Source of the DNA: Siphonobacter sp. SORGH_AS_0500
GTDB taxonomy: Bacteria; Bacteroidota; Bacteroidia; Cytophagales; Spirosomataceae
Direction of reading: 5' to 3'
NCBI RefSeq assembly: GCF_002838835.1
Contig: NZ_NHPP01000004.1
Location: 124,001 to 188,000 of the forward strand
DNA: 64,000 nt
Each line of letters opens with the position of its first letter. Position 1 is the stretch's first letter. The notes under the pieces are model-generated. The model was given only the letters and a program-made list of their open reading frames with translations. It ran no database searches and was not told the origin of the DNA. Shown here piece by piece: positions 8,920 through 18,748 of the stretch. A program made the position numbers and the translations under genes.

Positions 8920-9376
8920 GCTTGAGGTAGAAGAGCAGGTGGAACCTGTCGTTAAGATAGGAACGAGAGGGAATCTCGCTCCAGTGGTCAGACCTGTCAT
9001 CTCGAATGAAGAGAGAGCCCTTCCGTAGAGTGGGAGAGTGTAACAGTTAATCAAGGTTCTTCATAACCTAATGCGTTTAGCAAAGGTCATCCCCGCAGTC
9101 GCTCGGCTCTGCCGAGTGACTACTTAACGTAGGCCTCTGGCCGTCTGAGGTAAATAACTCTAGCCTGGAAAGAAGGGCTTGCTTAACTGGAAATGCTTTA
9201 ACTACCAGAGGCCTGAATTCCATTTCGTCACTCAGACAGAACTGAGCGACTATGGTAGAAAACTTATTTACAACAAAGAGAGGCGAAAACTAAGTAAGTT
9301 TCATCGCTTCGCTCGGAATGACAGGCATGTGGGAATCTACCATTATTGTAGGAATGAGATAGAATCTTGCCTCAGG
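8920..9376. repeat. Non-coding spacer rich in short palindromes
   Basis: About 450 bases without a believable gene. It holds a hairpin at 9098-9120 (GTCGCTCGGC/GCCGAGTGAC), a related hairpin at 9227-9250 (GTCACTCAG/CTGAGCGAC), a ten-base inverted pair AGGCCTCTGG (9131-9140) and CCAGAGGCCT (9205-9214), and the segment TCGCTTCGCTCGGAATGACA near 9303-9324. That last segment resembles the intergenic repeat family common in Cytophagales genomes. A frame at 9179-9616 overlaps skp and is probably spurious. Confidence 0.5.
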
Positions 9377-9378
9377 AA

Positions 9379-9418
9379 AACGAAAAAAGCCGGACTGTCA
9401 AGTCCGGCTTTTTTCGTT
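9379..9418. terminator. Terminator of the skp-like operon
   Basis: Perfect 18-base arms (9379-9396 and 9401-9418) around GTCA, with A6/T6 tracts. On the minus strand it follows the stop at 9434. Confidence 0.93.
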
Positions 9419-9433
9419 TACTTGCCTAATCGC

Positions 9434-10072
9434 TTATTTGTTACCAGCTTTTTTCGTTGGCGTTGTTGCTGGTTTAGTACCAGCTGCTGGCGTAGTGGCA
9501 GGTTGTTGAGCAGCGGCAGCAGCTTTTTTCACTGCTTCTGGATCAACACCCATTTTCTTAAAGATCAAATCCGTTACTTCCGTAGAAGGATCAGCGTAAA
9601 GCACGACAGGGTTTAATTGTGTGCTGATCGAGCTGCTTAAAATGAACGTGTAGTTATTTTCTTTGGCTACAGCTTTAATCGCATTGTCGATGTCCACTAA
9701 CAGCGGTTGTAATAATTGCTGTTGTTTCTGACCCAACTCAGTCTGAGCATTTTGTTGAAGCGTTTGCAGACGCTCCTGAATGCCTTGTAATTCTTTTTGC
9801 TTGTCAGCTTTGATTACGTCAGACATCGTAGCTTCAGCTTTCTGATAAGCAGTGTATTTGTCCTGCAGATCTTTCTGAAGGCTCTGCATTTGGTTTTGAT
9901 ATTGCGTGCTACGAGTTTGTAATTCAGCTTCTACTGCTTTCGATTTAGGGTGTCCAGCTAATAGTACATCGATATCAGTATAGCCAATTTTGGGAGCCGA
10001 CTGGGCGTTTGCATTCAATCCTGCGAAGGCCAGGGCAACGGCGGTCAGAACGGCGAAAATTTGTTTTTTCAT
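9434..10072 (-). CDS. OmpH/Skp-family periplasmic chaperone, Ala/Pro/Thr-rich tail
   Basis: 212-residue exported protein with signal peptide (MKKQIFAVLTAVALAFAGLNANAQ). The centre (about residues 45-130) is a long amphipathic coiled coil, as in Skp, which holds unfolded outer-membrane proteins on their way to BamA. The last 30 residues form a low-complexity Ala/Pro/Thr/Lys tail. It lies five bases after a second member of the family, and both lie downstream of bamA, so the three probably form one operon. Confidence 0.88.
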   Translation of the reverse strand: MKKQIFAVLTAVALAFAGLNANAQSAPKIGYTDIDVLLAGHPKSKAVEAELQTRSTQYQNQMQSLQKDLQDKYTAYQKAEATMSDVIKADKQKELQGIQERLQTLQQNAQTELGQKQQQLLQPLLVDIDNAIKAVAKENNYTFILSSSISTQLNPVVLYADPSTEVTDLIFKKMGVDPEAVKKAAAAAQQPATTPAAGTKPATTPTKKAGNK

Positions 10073-10077
10073 TTGAT

Positions 10078-10653
10078 TTACTGCTTAGTCTTTGTGTTTT
10101 GCGTTGGTGTGTTTGTTTGATTGGGGTTCGCTTTAGGATCGATGCCTAGCTCTTCTAAAACATAATCAGAGTAATCGTCCCGGGGATCCGTATAGATCAT
10201 GGCAATTCCTTCCGAGGATTTATCCAGAATCATACGAAGCTGTTTTTGGCGTGCTACTTTCTCAACGGCCCGATGCAATTCATCCATAACGGGTTTCAAG
10301 ACATCTTTCCGTCGCTGGTGATACTGGCCGTTGTAGCCAAATATTTTATTGTTTAACTCTTTAACTTCATTTTCCCGCTTCGTAATCTCCTGACGACGCT
10401 GTTGTTTCATGGGGTCAGTCAAAAGAGGCTCCTCTGCTTTGAAAGCCCGTTCAAGCTTTTCAATTTCAGCATATTTATCAGAAATTTCCTTCGTCCGTGC
10501 TTGGGTCCAGCGATCCATCTCACCGTTCACTTTCTGGAATTCAGGCATCTTGCTGACAATATACTCGGAGTCAATGTATCCAAATCGCTGGGCCATTGCA
10601 GGACTTACCTGCCCTATGAACGCCAAAAATAGGAAAAATACGCTGTTTCTCAC
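10078..10653 (-). CDS. OmpH/Skp-family periplasmic chaperone
   Basis: 191 residues with signal peptide (MRNSVFFLFLAFIGQVSPAMAQ), the RFGYIDSEYIVSKMPEF opening typical of the family, and a charged coiled-coil core around residues 50-120. Its tail is Asn/Thr/Gln-rich. This is the first of two tandem Skp-like genes; paired copies after bamA are a known arrangement in Cytophagales, presumably giving chaperones with different clients. Sixty-four bases separate it from bamA. Confidence 0.88.
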   Translation of the reverse strand: MRNSVFFLFLAFIGQVSPAMAQRFGYIDSEYIVSKMPEFQKVNGEMDRWTQARTKEISDKYAEIEKLERAFKAEEPLLTDPMKQQRRQEITKRENEVKELNNKIFGYNGQYHQRRKDVLKPVMDELHRAVEKVARQKQLRMILDKSSEGIAMIYTDPRDDYSDYVLEELGIDPKANPNQTNTPTQNTKTKQ

Positions 10654-10717
10654 GAGTTAAAGGATCTTATACGATTTATAGTTCGGGTTGTAGCTATTAA
10701 AAAAACTTAATTAAACC

Positions 10718-13332
10718 TTATCGGATCTGCTGACCGATGGTAAAGTGGAACTGGCCTTTACCGGCTGGCTGTGTACCGTTCGGCCCTACGTTGCGGTCAA
10801 ATCCGTATCCATAGTCAATACCGATCATACCAAAGGCAGGCATAAAGATACGAGCACCAATACCAGCCGAACGTTTCAGGTCAAAGGGATTGAAATATTT
10901 GTAACTATCCCAGTTATTACCCGCTTCCATAAATCCTAAAACGAAGACCGTTGCTGAAGGATTCAGAGAGATGGGATAACGAATCTCCATTACATATTTA
11001 TTGTACACAACCCCACCATTTCCTTCGTAACGACGCGTAGGATCGGTACGTACGTTACGGTCATCATAACCACGTAAACCAATGATATCCTGAGCGATGG
11101 CAAACTGGCCCTGGCCTGACAGACCCGAACCTCCTAATACGAAGCGTTCCATTGGAATGATGCCCAGGCGTTTGTTATAGTTACCCAGGAAACCCATGTG
11201 AGCTCGCGTGTGGAATACCAGTTTTCCAGTAATAGGCACGAACCATGACATGTCGAACATCCACTTGTGATACTCCAGAAATTTATATTTATCCTGAGCC
11301 TCCGTCGGGTTCCAGTTATTAGGACGGAACAGTGAGTAGGGAGGAGTCAAAGTGGCCGAAATCGATAACGAAGATCCCTTTCTGGTATACTGGGGGTTAT
11401 CCAGATCATAACGTGTCAGGGTCGTAATCAACGAAATGTTATTAGCGTTACCTGAGCTAAAGTCCCGAATCAGGATCGGATAATTTTTGAACTCATAACG
11501 CATGTACGAAAGTGCCATGTTCAAACCGAAACGGTTGTCAGGGCGGCGTAAACGCTTCCCTAAACTGATCGAAGCACCCGTAGTGTTGAAGTAACCTCTT
11601 TCGTTACCCAGCGAAGTGGGTACGCCACTCCCGTAACCGTAGCCATAACCGCTCCCGTAACCATAGCCGCTGTACATGCTACCGCTGTAATCGAAGATGC
11701 GGTAAATCTGACGGTTAATGTTGAAAGAGAAGGCATTTGGTTTCTTACCTCCCAGCCAAGGTTCCGTAAACGATAACGAGTAGTTCTGGAATTGACGACC
11801 ATTGGCCTGGAAACGAACAGCCAGTTTCTGACCATCCCCAGCTGGAAGCGGACGCCAGGCTTTGAGGTTAGTAATGTTGCGAGCAGAGAAGTTGTTAAAC
11901 ACTACCCCAAGCGTACCTACAAAGCCGATGTAACCACCCCAACCACCAGAAAGCTCAATCTGATCCGAAGCTTTTTCTTCAACGGTGTACTCGATATCTA
12001 CAGTGTAATCGTTACGGGGAATGGGGTTAATTCCGATTTTCTCCGCATCAAAGTAACCCAGACGACCTAATTCCTGCTGTGTACTTACAACCGCCGTTTT
12101 AGAGAATTTCTGACCGGGTAAGGTAAGAATTTCACGCAATACTACGTGGTCGGAAGTTTGGTGTTACCATTCAGAATAATCTTGTTAATGGTAAACTGTT
12201 TTCCTTCGAAAATATTGAAGTTAATGTCAATAGAATCACCTTCGATGGCCGTCTCTTCGGGATTGGCACTGAAATACAGATAACCTGCATCCATATACAG
12301 CGAAGAAACGTCATAGCCAGGGCTGCCCTGCAAGCGTTTTTGTAATTCTTCAGGGTTGTAAACGTCTCCCTTTTTAATACCTAATAATTCCGTCAGAACA
12401 GAATCAGAGTGGAGGTAATTACCCTGCCAGTTGATATTACGGAAATAATATTTTTTACCTTCTTCCAGCCCCAGATATACGTCAACTGTCTTGCGGTCGT
12501 GTGAGTAAACAGAATCCGCTACGATGCGAGCATCGCGGAACCCTTTCTTGTTGTAAAACTCAATGAGCTTGCCTTTATCTTCTTCGAATTTTTTCGGAAT
12601 GTATTTTGAAGGCGTGAAAACCCGACCAAAACGCATTTGTTTGGTCCCCTTCATTTTGTTCCGAACGGTTGCTTCCGGCAATTGTTCCCGGCCGTCAAAA
12701 TCAATGGTATGAATTTTGATTTTAGGACCTTTATCGATGGAAACGGTCAGAGCCGCGTTATTACCACGAGTCGTATCTGAAACCTGACGAACTTTCACGT
12801 CTGCGTTGAGAAAACCTTTTTCAACGTAGTGTTTCTTGATGGTCGCCTGGGTGTTCTTGATGAGGGCTTCGTTAATAATCTTTCCCTTGATCAGTTTCAC
12901 TTTATCGTTAAGAGCGTCTTTTTCGCCTTTACGAACGCCGGTGAAAGTAATCTTATAGAGACGAGAACGCTCCCGCATGAAAATATCCAGCCAGATATTT
13001 TCGCCTTCCACTTTGGTAGCGGTTACTTCTACGTCTTCCAGGATGCCCTGATCCATCAGTTTACGGATGGCTCCAGAAATGGCAATACCCGGAATCTGGA
13101 TTTTGTCACCAACCCGAAGTCCGGATATGGAAATCAGAGAGGCGGCATCATAGAACTTGGTACCACTGGTTGTAATGCCTTTGATGGTATACTCTTTGGG
13201 GTGAGTATAGTCAATTTCATTCGAAGCCGCAGGAGTCTGGCTGGTAGATGGTTGCCCACCCAAACCGACACGGGCCTGGCTGAATGAAAGAAAAGGCAGG
13301 AAAATTAGAAGGAGAGGGAAAACCTTTCTCAT
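10718..13332 (-). CDS. bamA: Outer-membrane assembly factor BamA, frameshifted in this sequence
   Basis: Core of the machine that inserts beta-barrel proteins. The first piece (12142-13332) has a signal peptide (MRKVFPLLLIFLPFLSFSQA) and POTRA repeats; the second (10718-12139) carries the last POTRA and the Omp85 barrel, ending in an aromatic/Arg C terminus. The frames join if one A is added to the A3 run (T3 at 12157-12159 on the plus strand), restoring NGNTKTSDHVVLREILTLPG. A Gly/Tyr-rich insertion (SGYGYGSGYGYGYGSG) sits in the barrel near 11625-11685. BamA is essential, so the break is probably a sequence error. Confidence 0.93.
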
Positions 13333-13425
13333 GGGTTAAGAATGCATTTCTGAAGATCGAAAGCCTGAAAATTTAGTTCATTAATGAATTAATAATCAAA
13401 TCATCAGAAATTTCAATAATGGTAG

Positions 13426-14166
13426 TTAGGCTTTTAATTGTTCGCTTGTTTTACCGAAACGACGTTCCCGATTCTGAAAATCGAGAATAGCTTCGTACAG
13501 GTGTTCACGACGGAAATCTGGCCAGTAAGTTTCTGTAAAATGAAGCTCAGCGTAAGCAAGTTGCCACAGTAAAAAATTACTAATGCGATGTTCTCCACCC
13601 GTTCGGATCATCAGATCTACATCAGGGATGTGGGAAGTAGGCAATGCATTTGACAAATCTTGCTCCGTTAATTCTCCAGATGCTAATTCTCCCGATTGGG
13701 TTGCACGTACGAGATTATTAATTCCCCGCATGATGTCCCATTTCCCACTATAACTGAGAGCTAACACAAGCGACAGACCCGTGTTATGTTCGGTACGCTG
13801 CATGGCCTGCCGAAGATCGGCCTGACAGCGGGGGGGCAGACTTTCCGTATCACCAATGGTTAACAGGCGGATATTGTTTTTCAATAATTTGGGGGTTTGG
13901 TCAGCAATGGCCTGAACCAACAATTCCATTAAAGCAGCAACTTCCTCTTTCGGGCGGTTCCAGTTTTCCGTAGAAAACGTATAGAGTGTAAGGTAATCAA
14001 TGCCTAGTTCAGCACAACCCTCTACTACTTCTTCAACTGCTTTAATCGCATGCCGATGTCCGAATATCCGGCTCAGCATACCTTTTTGTTTGGCCCAGCG
14101 ACCATTTCCGTCCATTATAACGGCAATATGACGGGGGAGATTGCCTTGAATAATAGTTTCCTTCAT
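13426..14166 (-). CDS. uppS: Isoprenyl (undecaprenyl) diphosphate synthase
   Basis: cis-Prenyltransferase making the C55 lipid carrier for peptidoglycan and other envelope polymers. The 246 residues show HIAVIMDGNGRWAKQKG (catalytic Asp), LYTFSTENWNRP, LALSYSGKWDI and DLMIRTGGEHRISNFLLWQ, followed by the ELHFTETYWPDF segment. Length is normal. It lies upstream of bamA in the envelope cluster, separated by 93 bases. Confidence 0.95.
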   Translation of the reverse strand: MKETIIQGNLPRHIAVIMDGNGRWAKQKGMLSRIFGHRHAIKAVEEVVEGCAELGIDYLTLYTFSTENWNRPKEEVAALMELLVQAIADQTPKLLKNNIRLLTIGDTESLPPRCQADLRQAMQRTEHNTGLSLVLALSYSGKWDIMRGINNLVRATQSGELASGELTEQDLSNALPTSHIPDVDLMIRTGGEHRISNFLLWQLAYAELHFTETYWPDFRREHLYEAILDFQNRERRFGKTSEQLKA

Positions 14167-14180
14167 CCTCTAATACAAAA

Positions 14181-14207
14181 AACCGGTAGGTTCCAAACCT
14201 GCCGGTT
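14181..14207 (-). terminator. Terminator between DUF6089 gene and uppS
   Basis: Arms AACCGGTAGGTT (14181-14192) and AACCTGCCGGTT (14196-14207), one G-T pair. Read on the minus strand, the hairpin is followed by a T6 run at 14180-14175, so it separates the DUF6089 transcripts from uppS. Confidence 0.75.
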
Positions 14208-14264
14208 CTGAACGATGCTGCAAAAGTAAGGTTTTTGTGGCAGTTTTCGTTGTAATTGGTTTTA

Positions 14265-14936
14265 TTAAGGACAGAACACCCGGAGGATTGTATAACTTAA
14301 TGAAATAGAACTGTAATAATACATGTCTTTTCGGGTGGGATCTGTCTGTAGTCGCCTTTCCACGGCTGGACCGGATTCATTATGACCATCGAGGTAATCA
14401 GACCATGTTTTGCGGGTTCCAAACTCAAAACCCAGCGACCAGGGACCTTTGATCTGCCATTTAATACCTAAACCAAAGGGAATGGCCAGCCCTGATTTCC
14501 GATAGGACTCCGTAGGTTCCTGATCTGGTTTAAAGTTATAAAAGGCCAATCCGGCAAAAACATAAGGAGACCAGTTGCGGGGTTTTCGTTTTGTATAATC
14601 AAAATCCAGAAAATTATATTCTAAATCAGCACCCGCTTCCAGCATTCGCGTTCCAAAGATATACCCTCTTCCTAGCTGGAAGGGGTCCTTACTGCGGAAG
14701 TCACTACCATAAATTCGCCCAGCACCTGCAGAAAAGCGACCAGAAAGAGCTTTGGAGGCATTGTATCGAAAAAATAGATTACCAGCCGGACGGCCTGATT
14801 TCAGTTGAAGATTGGGGGTGATGTCCCCTTTGTAATGCATAAAGCCCAGGCCTCCGCCAAATTCAATCTTTTGAGCCTGACTGGTCAGGGCCGAACCAAT
14901 AAAAAGGAAGCAAAGCAGTAAAAGCTGTTTCCGCAT
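14265..14936 (-). CDS. DUF6089-type outer-membrane beta-barrel protein
   Basis: Exported protein of about 223 residues. The start is placed at the ATG giving MRKQLLLLCFLFIGSALTSQAQ, a clear signal peptide; the longer reading adds nine residues without export features. The mature part has alternating hydrophobic strands, many Gly/Tyr/Arg residues, the GGGLGFMHYKGDITPN opening and an aromatic C-terminal region, all expected of a small outer-membrane barrel. It is a shorter paralogue of the next gene. The function of this family is unknown; its constant neighbourhood with bamA suggests a role in envelope assembly. Confidence 0.75.
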   Translation of the reverse strand: MRKQLLLLCFLFIGSALTSQAQKIEFGGGLGFMHYKGDITPNLQLKSGRPAGNLFFRYNASKALSGRFSAGAGRIYGSDFRSKDPFQLGRGYIFGTRMLEAGADLEYNFLDFDYTKRKPRNWSPYVFAGLAFYNFKPDQEPTESYRKSGLAIPFGLGIKWQIKGPWSLGFEFGTRKTWSDYLDGHNESGPAVERRLQTDPTRKDMYYYSSISLSYTILRVFCP

Positions 14937-15006
14937 ACGCTTAAATAAGTAAGGTTCGTGCAAGATACACGAACCTATTTCCTGAATGGATATCTGTCCT
15001 GACTAA

Positions 15007-15975
15007 CTAACGTAAGGGAGGACATTTAATTTTAGGTGCAATGATGTAATTAATATGAATAGCGGTTAATAGATACATGTCGTTATTACCGCCCCCACGG
15101 GCATTGGTTGTGGGTAAATCACCTCCATTCTCTGCGGCGATTCTCTGTAAACCAGGTATACGATCTCCGCCTTTTCGGGCAGCCGTTGGCTCAAGGATAC
15201 GGTTGCTAAGCAATATAGCCGTCGGATTCGCTAAATCATTTGGATTAGAAGGGTATAATCCACCCGCATCATCGAGATAATCTGTAGCTGTGAATCGCAT
15301 TCCAGCTTCGGCAGAAATATCCCAATTGCGATTAAAGCGAAAGCGGAAGCCAATGCCAACGGGTATTGCTGCAGAAACTAGAGAATAAGGTTTTGCTCCA
15401 CCTGAAAGGCCCTGACCCTCGGTGCCTAAGGGCTGTAACGCTACCCAGTTATTTCCCGCATCAACAGGAGTTTTGGCTTTAGGGTTATGAGCAAAGACAG
15501 CAATACCTGCAAAGAGATAAGGTACAAAAAAAGGCCTGTCAAAAGCATTTCGACCTTCTGGTAAGATATTAAAAATACCCGTGATAGCTAATTCCTTTAC
15601 GTCATTTCTGAAATGCAAATTCCGTAAAAATTGGCCATCAAATTTAGGACGCCCCTTCGAAAAAGTATAGTCATCGCCTGATAAACGAGCTAAAGTCAGA
15701 GAAGCTCTGCCGCTGAACCTTGGCGTAAAATGGCGGACGTAATTAGCCGTTACATTCCAACGCATCATTTTGAAAGTAGCGTTGACAGGGTCTGCAATGG
15801 GAGAAAGCTCCCCGTAGTAGCTGGATGTCCCAAGTCCGAAGCCTACACTGGAATAGGGTTCAAATTTGGCTTTGTAAGGTTTATTATAATTTTTTTTGCT
15901 GGAAAATAGCTGGGCCTGGGAATAACCTATTCCAAGTAAATATAAAGTGCTGATCAGTAAAATTCTTTTTCGCAT
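15007..15975 (-). CDS. DUF6089-type outer-membrane beta-barrel protein, longer paralogue
   Basis: 322 residues with signal peptide (MRKRILLISTLYLLGIGYSQAQ) followed by barrel-like strands: SVGFGLGTSSYYGELSPIAD near residue 43, FSGRASLTLARLSGDDY, and VPYLFAGIAVFAHNPKAKTP. Compared with its neighbour it carries extra loop material, including a Gly/Asn-rich stretch (NARGGGNNDMY) near the C terminus. The two genes are separated by about 70 bases and are probably cotranscribed. Duplicates of this family upstream of uppS-bamA are a Cytophagales trait; biochemical function is unknown. Confidence 0.75.
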   Translation of the reverse strand: MRKRILLISTLYLLGIGYSQAQLFSSKKNYNKPYKAKFEPYSSVGFGLGTSSYYGELSPIADPVNATFKMMRWNVTANYVRHFTPRFSGRASLTLARLSGDDYTFSKGRPKFDGQFLRNLHFRNDVKELAITGIFNILPEGRNAFDRPFFVPYLFAGIAVFAHNPKAKTPVDAGNNWVALQPLGTEGQGLSGGAKPYSLVSAAIPVGIGFRFRFNRNWDISAEAGMRFTATDYLDDAGGLYPSNPNDLANPTAILLSNRILEPTAARKGGDRIPGLQRIAAENGGDLPTTNARGGGNNDMYLLTAIHINYIIAPKIKCPPLR

Positions 15976-16118
15976 CTGAGCGTAAATTTCAGTTCTATTA
16001 CACGGTAATTACCAAGGTACTGTTACTAACGATAGAGCTTCCAATATGGTATGGGAGGTGACTAGAATACTTTCGAAAAGCAAATCTAGTACTATATAAC
16101 TAATAAAAAGCAGAAATG

Positions 16119-16994
16119 TTAATTTCTGATATCCAAACCCCAATTCAGCTTATGGCGTAAGGTTTCCAGGAAGGTATCCCCTTTAACTTTTACCAGGTGA
16201 GCACTGAATCGTTCCCGGCGAACACAGAAACGTACGGAATCTTCTACCACTTTCGATCTTGAATCCAGAGAAATTAGACAATTTTTACTTCGGCTTTCTA
16301 CCGAAACTTCAATTCGACTACTGTCATTCACCACAATAGGCCGCACGTTGAGGTTGTGTGGACTGATAGGGGCGATAATAAAATTGTTGGTTCGGGGTAA
16401 TACCACTGGACCTCCCACGCTCAAACAGTAACCCGTAGAACCCGTTGGGGTTGAAATCACCAGACCATCGGCCCAATAAGAATTCAGGAATTCACCATCG
16501 AGCCAGGTATGTACGACGATCATGGAAGATCGATCGGTTTTAGTAACCACGAAATCGTTCAGACCAAAGTTGGTTCCTTCAAAAACATCCCGATCATTTT
16601 CAACGTGCAGTAATACGCGTTCGTCAATCGAGTATTTTCCGTTTTCAAGCCAGTCCAGCGTTTGGGTAATTTCGTCGGGGTTAATGGTAGCCAGAAACCC
16701 TAGCCGACCGGTATTAACGCCAACGATTGGTAACGTACGTTCGCCAACGTGAGTGACGGTTTCAAGCAAAGTTCCGTCACCGCCAATGCTAAATACAAAG
16801 TCAGCGTCGAATAAATCCTGACGAGAGGTGTACGTGGACGTGAAAGGATGATTAACGCCATTTTCCTGAATGTTCTGGCGGTATTGTTCGTGTATCTGAA
16901 CCTCCGCACCCCGACGAGCCAGTTCTCCCAGAAGAGCCTGAATGGCAGGTTTCGTTTGTTCAGATAAGGGACGACCATTGAGAGCAATTTTCAT
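16119..16994 (-). CDS. nadK: NAD kinase
   Basis: Makes NADP from NAD with ATP. At 291 residues it shows FSIGGDGTLLETV (catalytic GGDG), VNTGRLGFLA, the NDFVVTKTDRSSMI stretch and STPTGSTGYCLSVGGP, all diagnostic of the PpnK family. It heads the minus-strand envelope cluster; about 140 bases separate it from the first DUF6089 gene, so cotranscription is uncertain. Confidence 0.95.
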   Translation of the reverse strand: MKIALNGRPLSEQTKPAIQALLGELARRGAEVQIHEQYRQNIQENGVNHPFTSTYTSRQDLFDADFVFSIGGDGTLLETVTHVGERTLPIVGVNTGRLGFLATINPDEITQTLDWLENGKYSIDERVLLHVENDRDVFEGTNFGLNDFVVTKTDRSSMIVVHTWLDGEFLNSYWADGLVISTPTGSTGYCLSVGGPVVLPRTNNFIIAPISPHNLNVRPIVVNDSSRIEVSVESRSKNCLISLDSRSKVVEDSVRFCVRRERFSAHLVKVKGDTFLETLRHKLNWGLDIRN

Positions 16995-17057
16995 GGAGTC
17001 ATGCTTTGAGCAAAGAGCAGGGTTATTTTACCTTTCAGTAGTAACCCTATACAAGCA

Positions 17058-17869
17058 CTAAAGTTTTGGCCGGTGGTATTGTTCGATCTCGCGGTAAGCA
17101 TCGTCAAACTCGTAGCCATCGCGTACTTGTTGAATGATTCGAAGTAAGCCATCCTGCCCGACAAGTCCTAACCAGCGGGAAACTTCTTTGCCAGAAGTAA
17201 CGTACGACTGGGCCGTTCGGGTGGGATCGGCCTGGCCACGCTGCGTGCCAAAAAGCCGTTTAATGTAACAATATCCTGAAGATGAGGGGCTGTTTTGCCG
17301 TGATTGGTAAGAATATCCCATTCCTGAACATAGCCAATGTATCGGCGGGAAGGATCTGGGTCCGAATACCGATAGTCAACCATGAGAGCCATGCCCTCGT
17401 CAAACCATTGAGGCAGGGAAGATTTAGCTTTCATCCAACCTAAACGGGCAAATAACTCATCGTGACACATTTCATGAGCGATGACATCTACATTTAATCC
17501 GTCTGGATTGAGTATAATCCAGGAGCCGGTAGGTGTGCCTAGGCTACAGCCAGCTCCTTCGTACAAAAGACAAAATTTCTGATATTCTTCGCGATTGGAG
17601 CAGAAAATAATGGTTGCTTCGCCGCTTTGAGCCCCCCAGAAGGAGCGTATTCTTTTATGAGCCTGATTGATAAACTGCAAAAGTGAATCCTGACGAGGTT
17701 TGCTGGTTTGATCGCTGACGTAGACCGAAGGAGCTATTTTGGAAAAGCCACGGAAACGCACCGTCTGGCAGGCCCAAATAGGTGGAAACCATAGATAATA
17801 AGCTGCTAGTAAAAATATACTAAACAATAAAATATTGATAATCAATTGCTTACCGCTCCAACGTATCAT
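17058..17869 (-). CDS. Membrane-anchored HExxH metalloprotease-like protein, frameshifted in this sequence
   Basis: Start set at the ATG giving MIRWSGKQLIINILLF, directly before one hydrophobic anchor; the periplasmic part has DVIAHEMCHDELFARLGW and PQWFDEGMALMVDYRY, the HExxH plus downstream Glu arrangement of gluzincin-type zinc peptidases. The frame breaks after LQDIVTLN; adding one A to the A3 run (T3 at 17259-17261 on the plus strand) restores DIVTLKRLFGTQRGQADPTR and continues to the stop at 17058. The restored protein is about 270 residues. Substrate and exact family are unknown; the repeated error pattern favours an artefact. Confidence 0.65.
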
Positions 17870-18074
17870 AATAAAACCTCGCCCTAAAGTAGCTAGCCAG
17901 GCTAGCGTTTTTCCCAAAATTATAACGATACCCCCGGATTACCATCATTTGTAGCAGTTTTTTACTAGTGCAAGGGTATAGTCCGGTTGTATAAATTTTA
18001 AAGATATAAACACAACTATCTACGTAAAATTTAACACTTAGGTAAAAGATGATCTGATTGGATGGCTGAAAATA

Positions 18075-18686
18075 CTAGAATAAATTTTTCAGTAAATTCT
18101 GTAATTCAGCCTGAAGGGTAAGGGTTTTATCCTTGGCGTACCAGGTGTGAAGTTGCGTGCTGAGTTCCTCAAAAGGTGTTTTTGCTTCCTGTAAAGACTT
18201 GTACAATTGCTGAGCGGGTTGGGGGCGGGGGCCCCATTCGGCTACTTCCGTTAACGTATTTTTTTCAACAATAACTAACTTGGGAATCGCCCGGCCACCA
18301 TTGGTTAGGTAGGCATCCATAAAGTCCAGATTGGTGTCACGTAAAAAATAACGGGTCTGAATGGTTCCGTTCGAAGCTTCGGCTATTCGTTCCAGTACGG
18401 GCACAATTTGAGCCGCATCGCCACACCAGCCTTCGGTAAGGATTAGCCAGTAATAAGACGAAGGGTTATTCTGAACAGTCGCCAGCAACTCCGGCATCAG
18501 AACCGTAGTTTTGTCCAGACGCTGCATTCGTTGTACATTGAGCTGGGTATATTTCGTCAGAATGTCCGATTGTTTCGGGCCCGTCGTTTTCCCCGCCGCT
18601 AGCAGATCCGTAATCAGTTGACGATACGATTGATAGGAGTAGGCAGACTCGATGCGTGCAGAAGAAAGGGTAAATGGAGTTTCCAT
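18075..18686 (-). CDS. Thioredoxin-like protein with WCGDA motif
   Basis: 203 residues with a thioredoxin fold predicted around residues 75-160. The active-site position reads TEGWCGDAAQIVP: one cysteine is present, the second is replaced by alanine, so ordinary dithiol exchange is not possible. This variant is typical of a Bacteroidota and Bacillota subgroup of unknown function. A cis-Pro-like segment (GRAIPKLVIVEK) follows. Divergently oriented from the GNAT gene, with only about 60 bases between the two starts. Confidence 0.78.
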   Translation of the reverse strand: METPFTLSSARIESAYSYQSYRQLITDLLAAGKTTGPKQSDILTKYTQLNVQRMQRLDKTTVLMPELLATVQNNPSSYYWLILTEGWCGDAAQIVPVLERIAEASNGTIQTRYFLRDTNLDFMDAYLTNGGRAIPKLVIVEKNTLTEVAEWGPRPQPAQQLYKSLQEAKTPFEELSTQLHTWYAKDKTLTLQAELQNLLKNLF

Positions 18687-18748
18687 AAATGTTATAAAAT
18701 TGATTGATAGTTACTAAACGGTGCTTTCATCTATCGACTACTATTCCT

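Noticed and set aside
9179-9616. 145-codon frame overlapping the skp-like gene
   Set aside because: It runs through palindromic repeat sequence and the terminator into the antisense of skp; product has no recognisable features.
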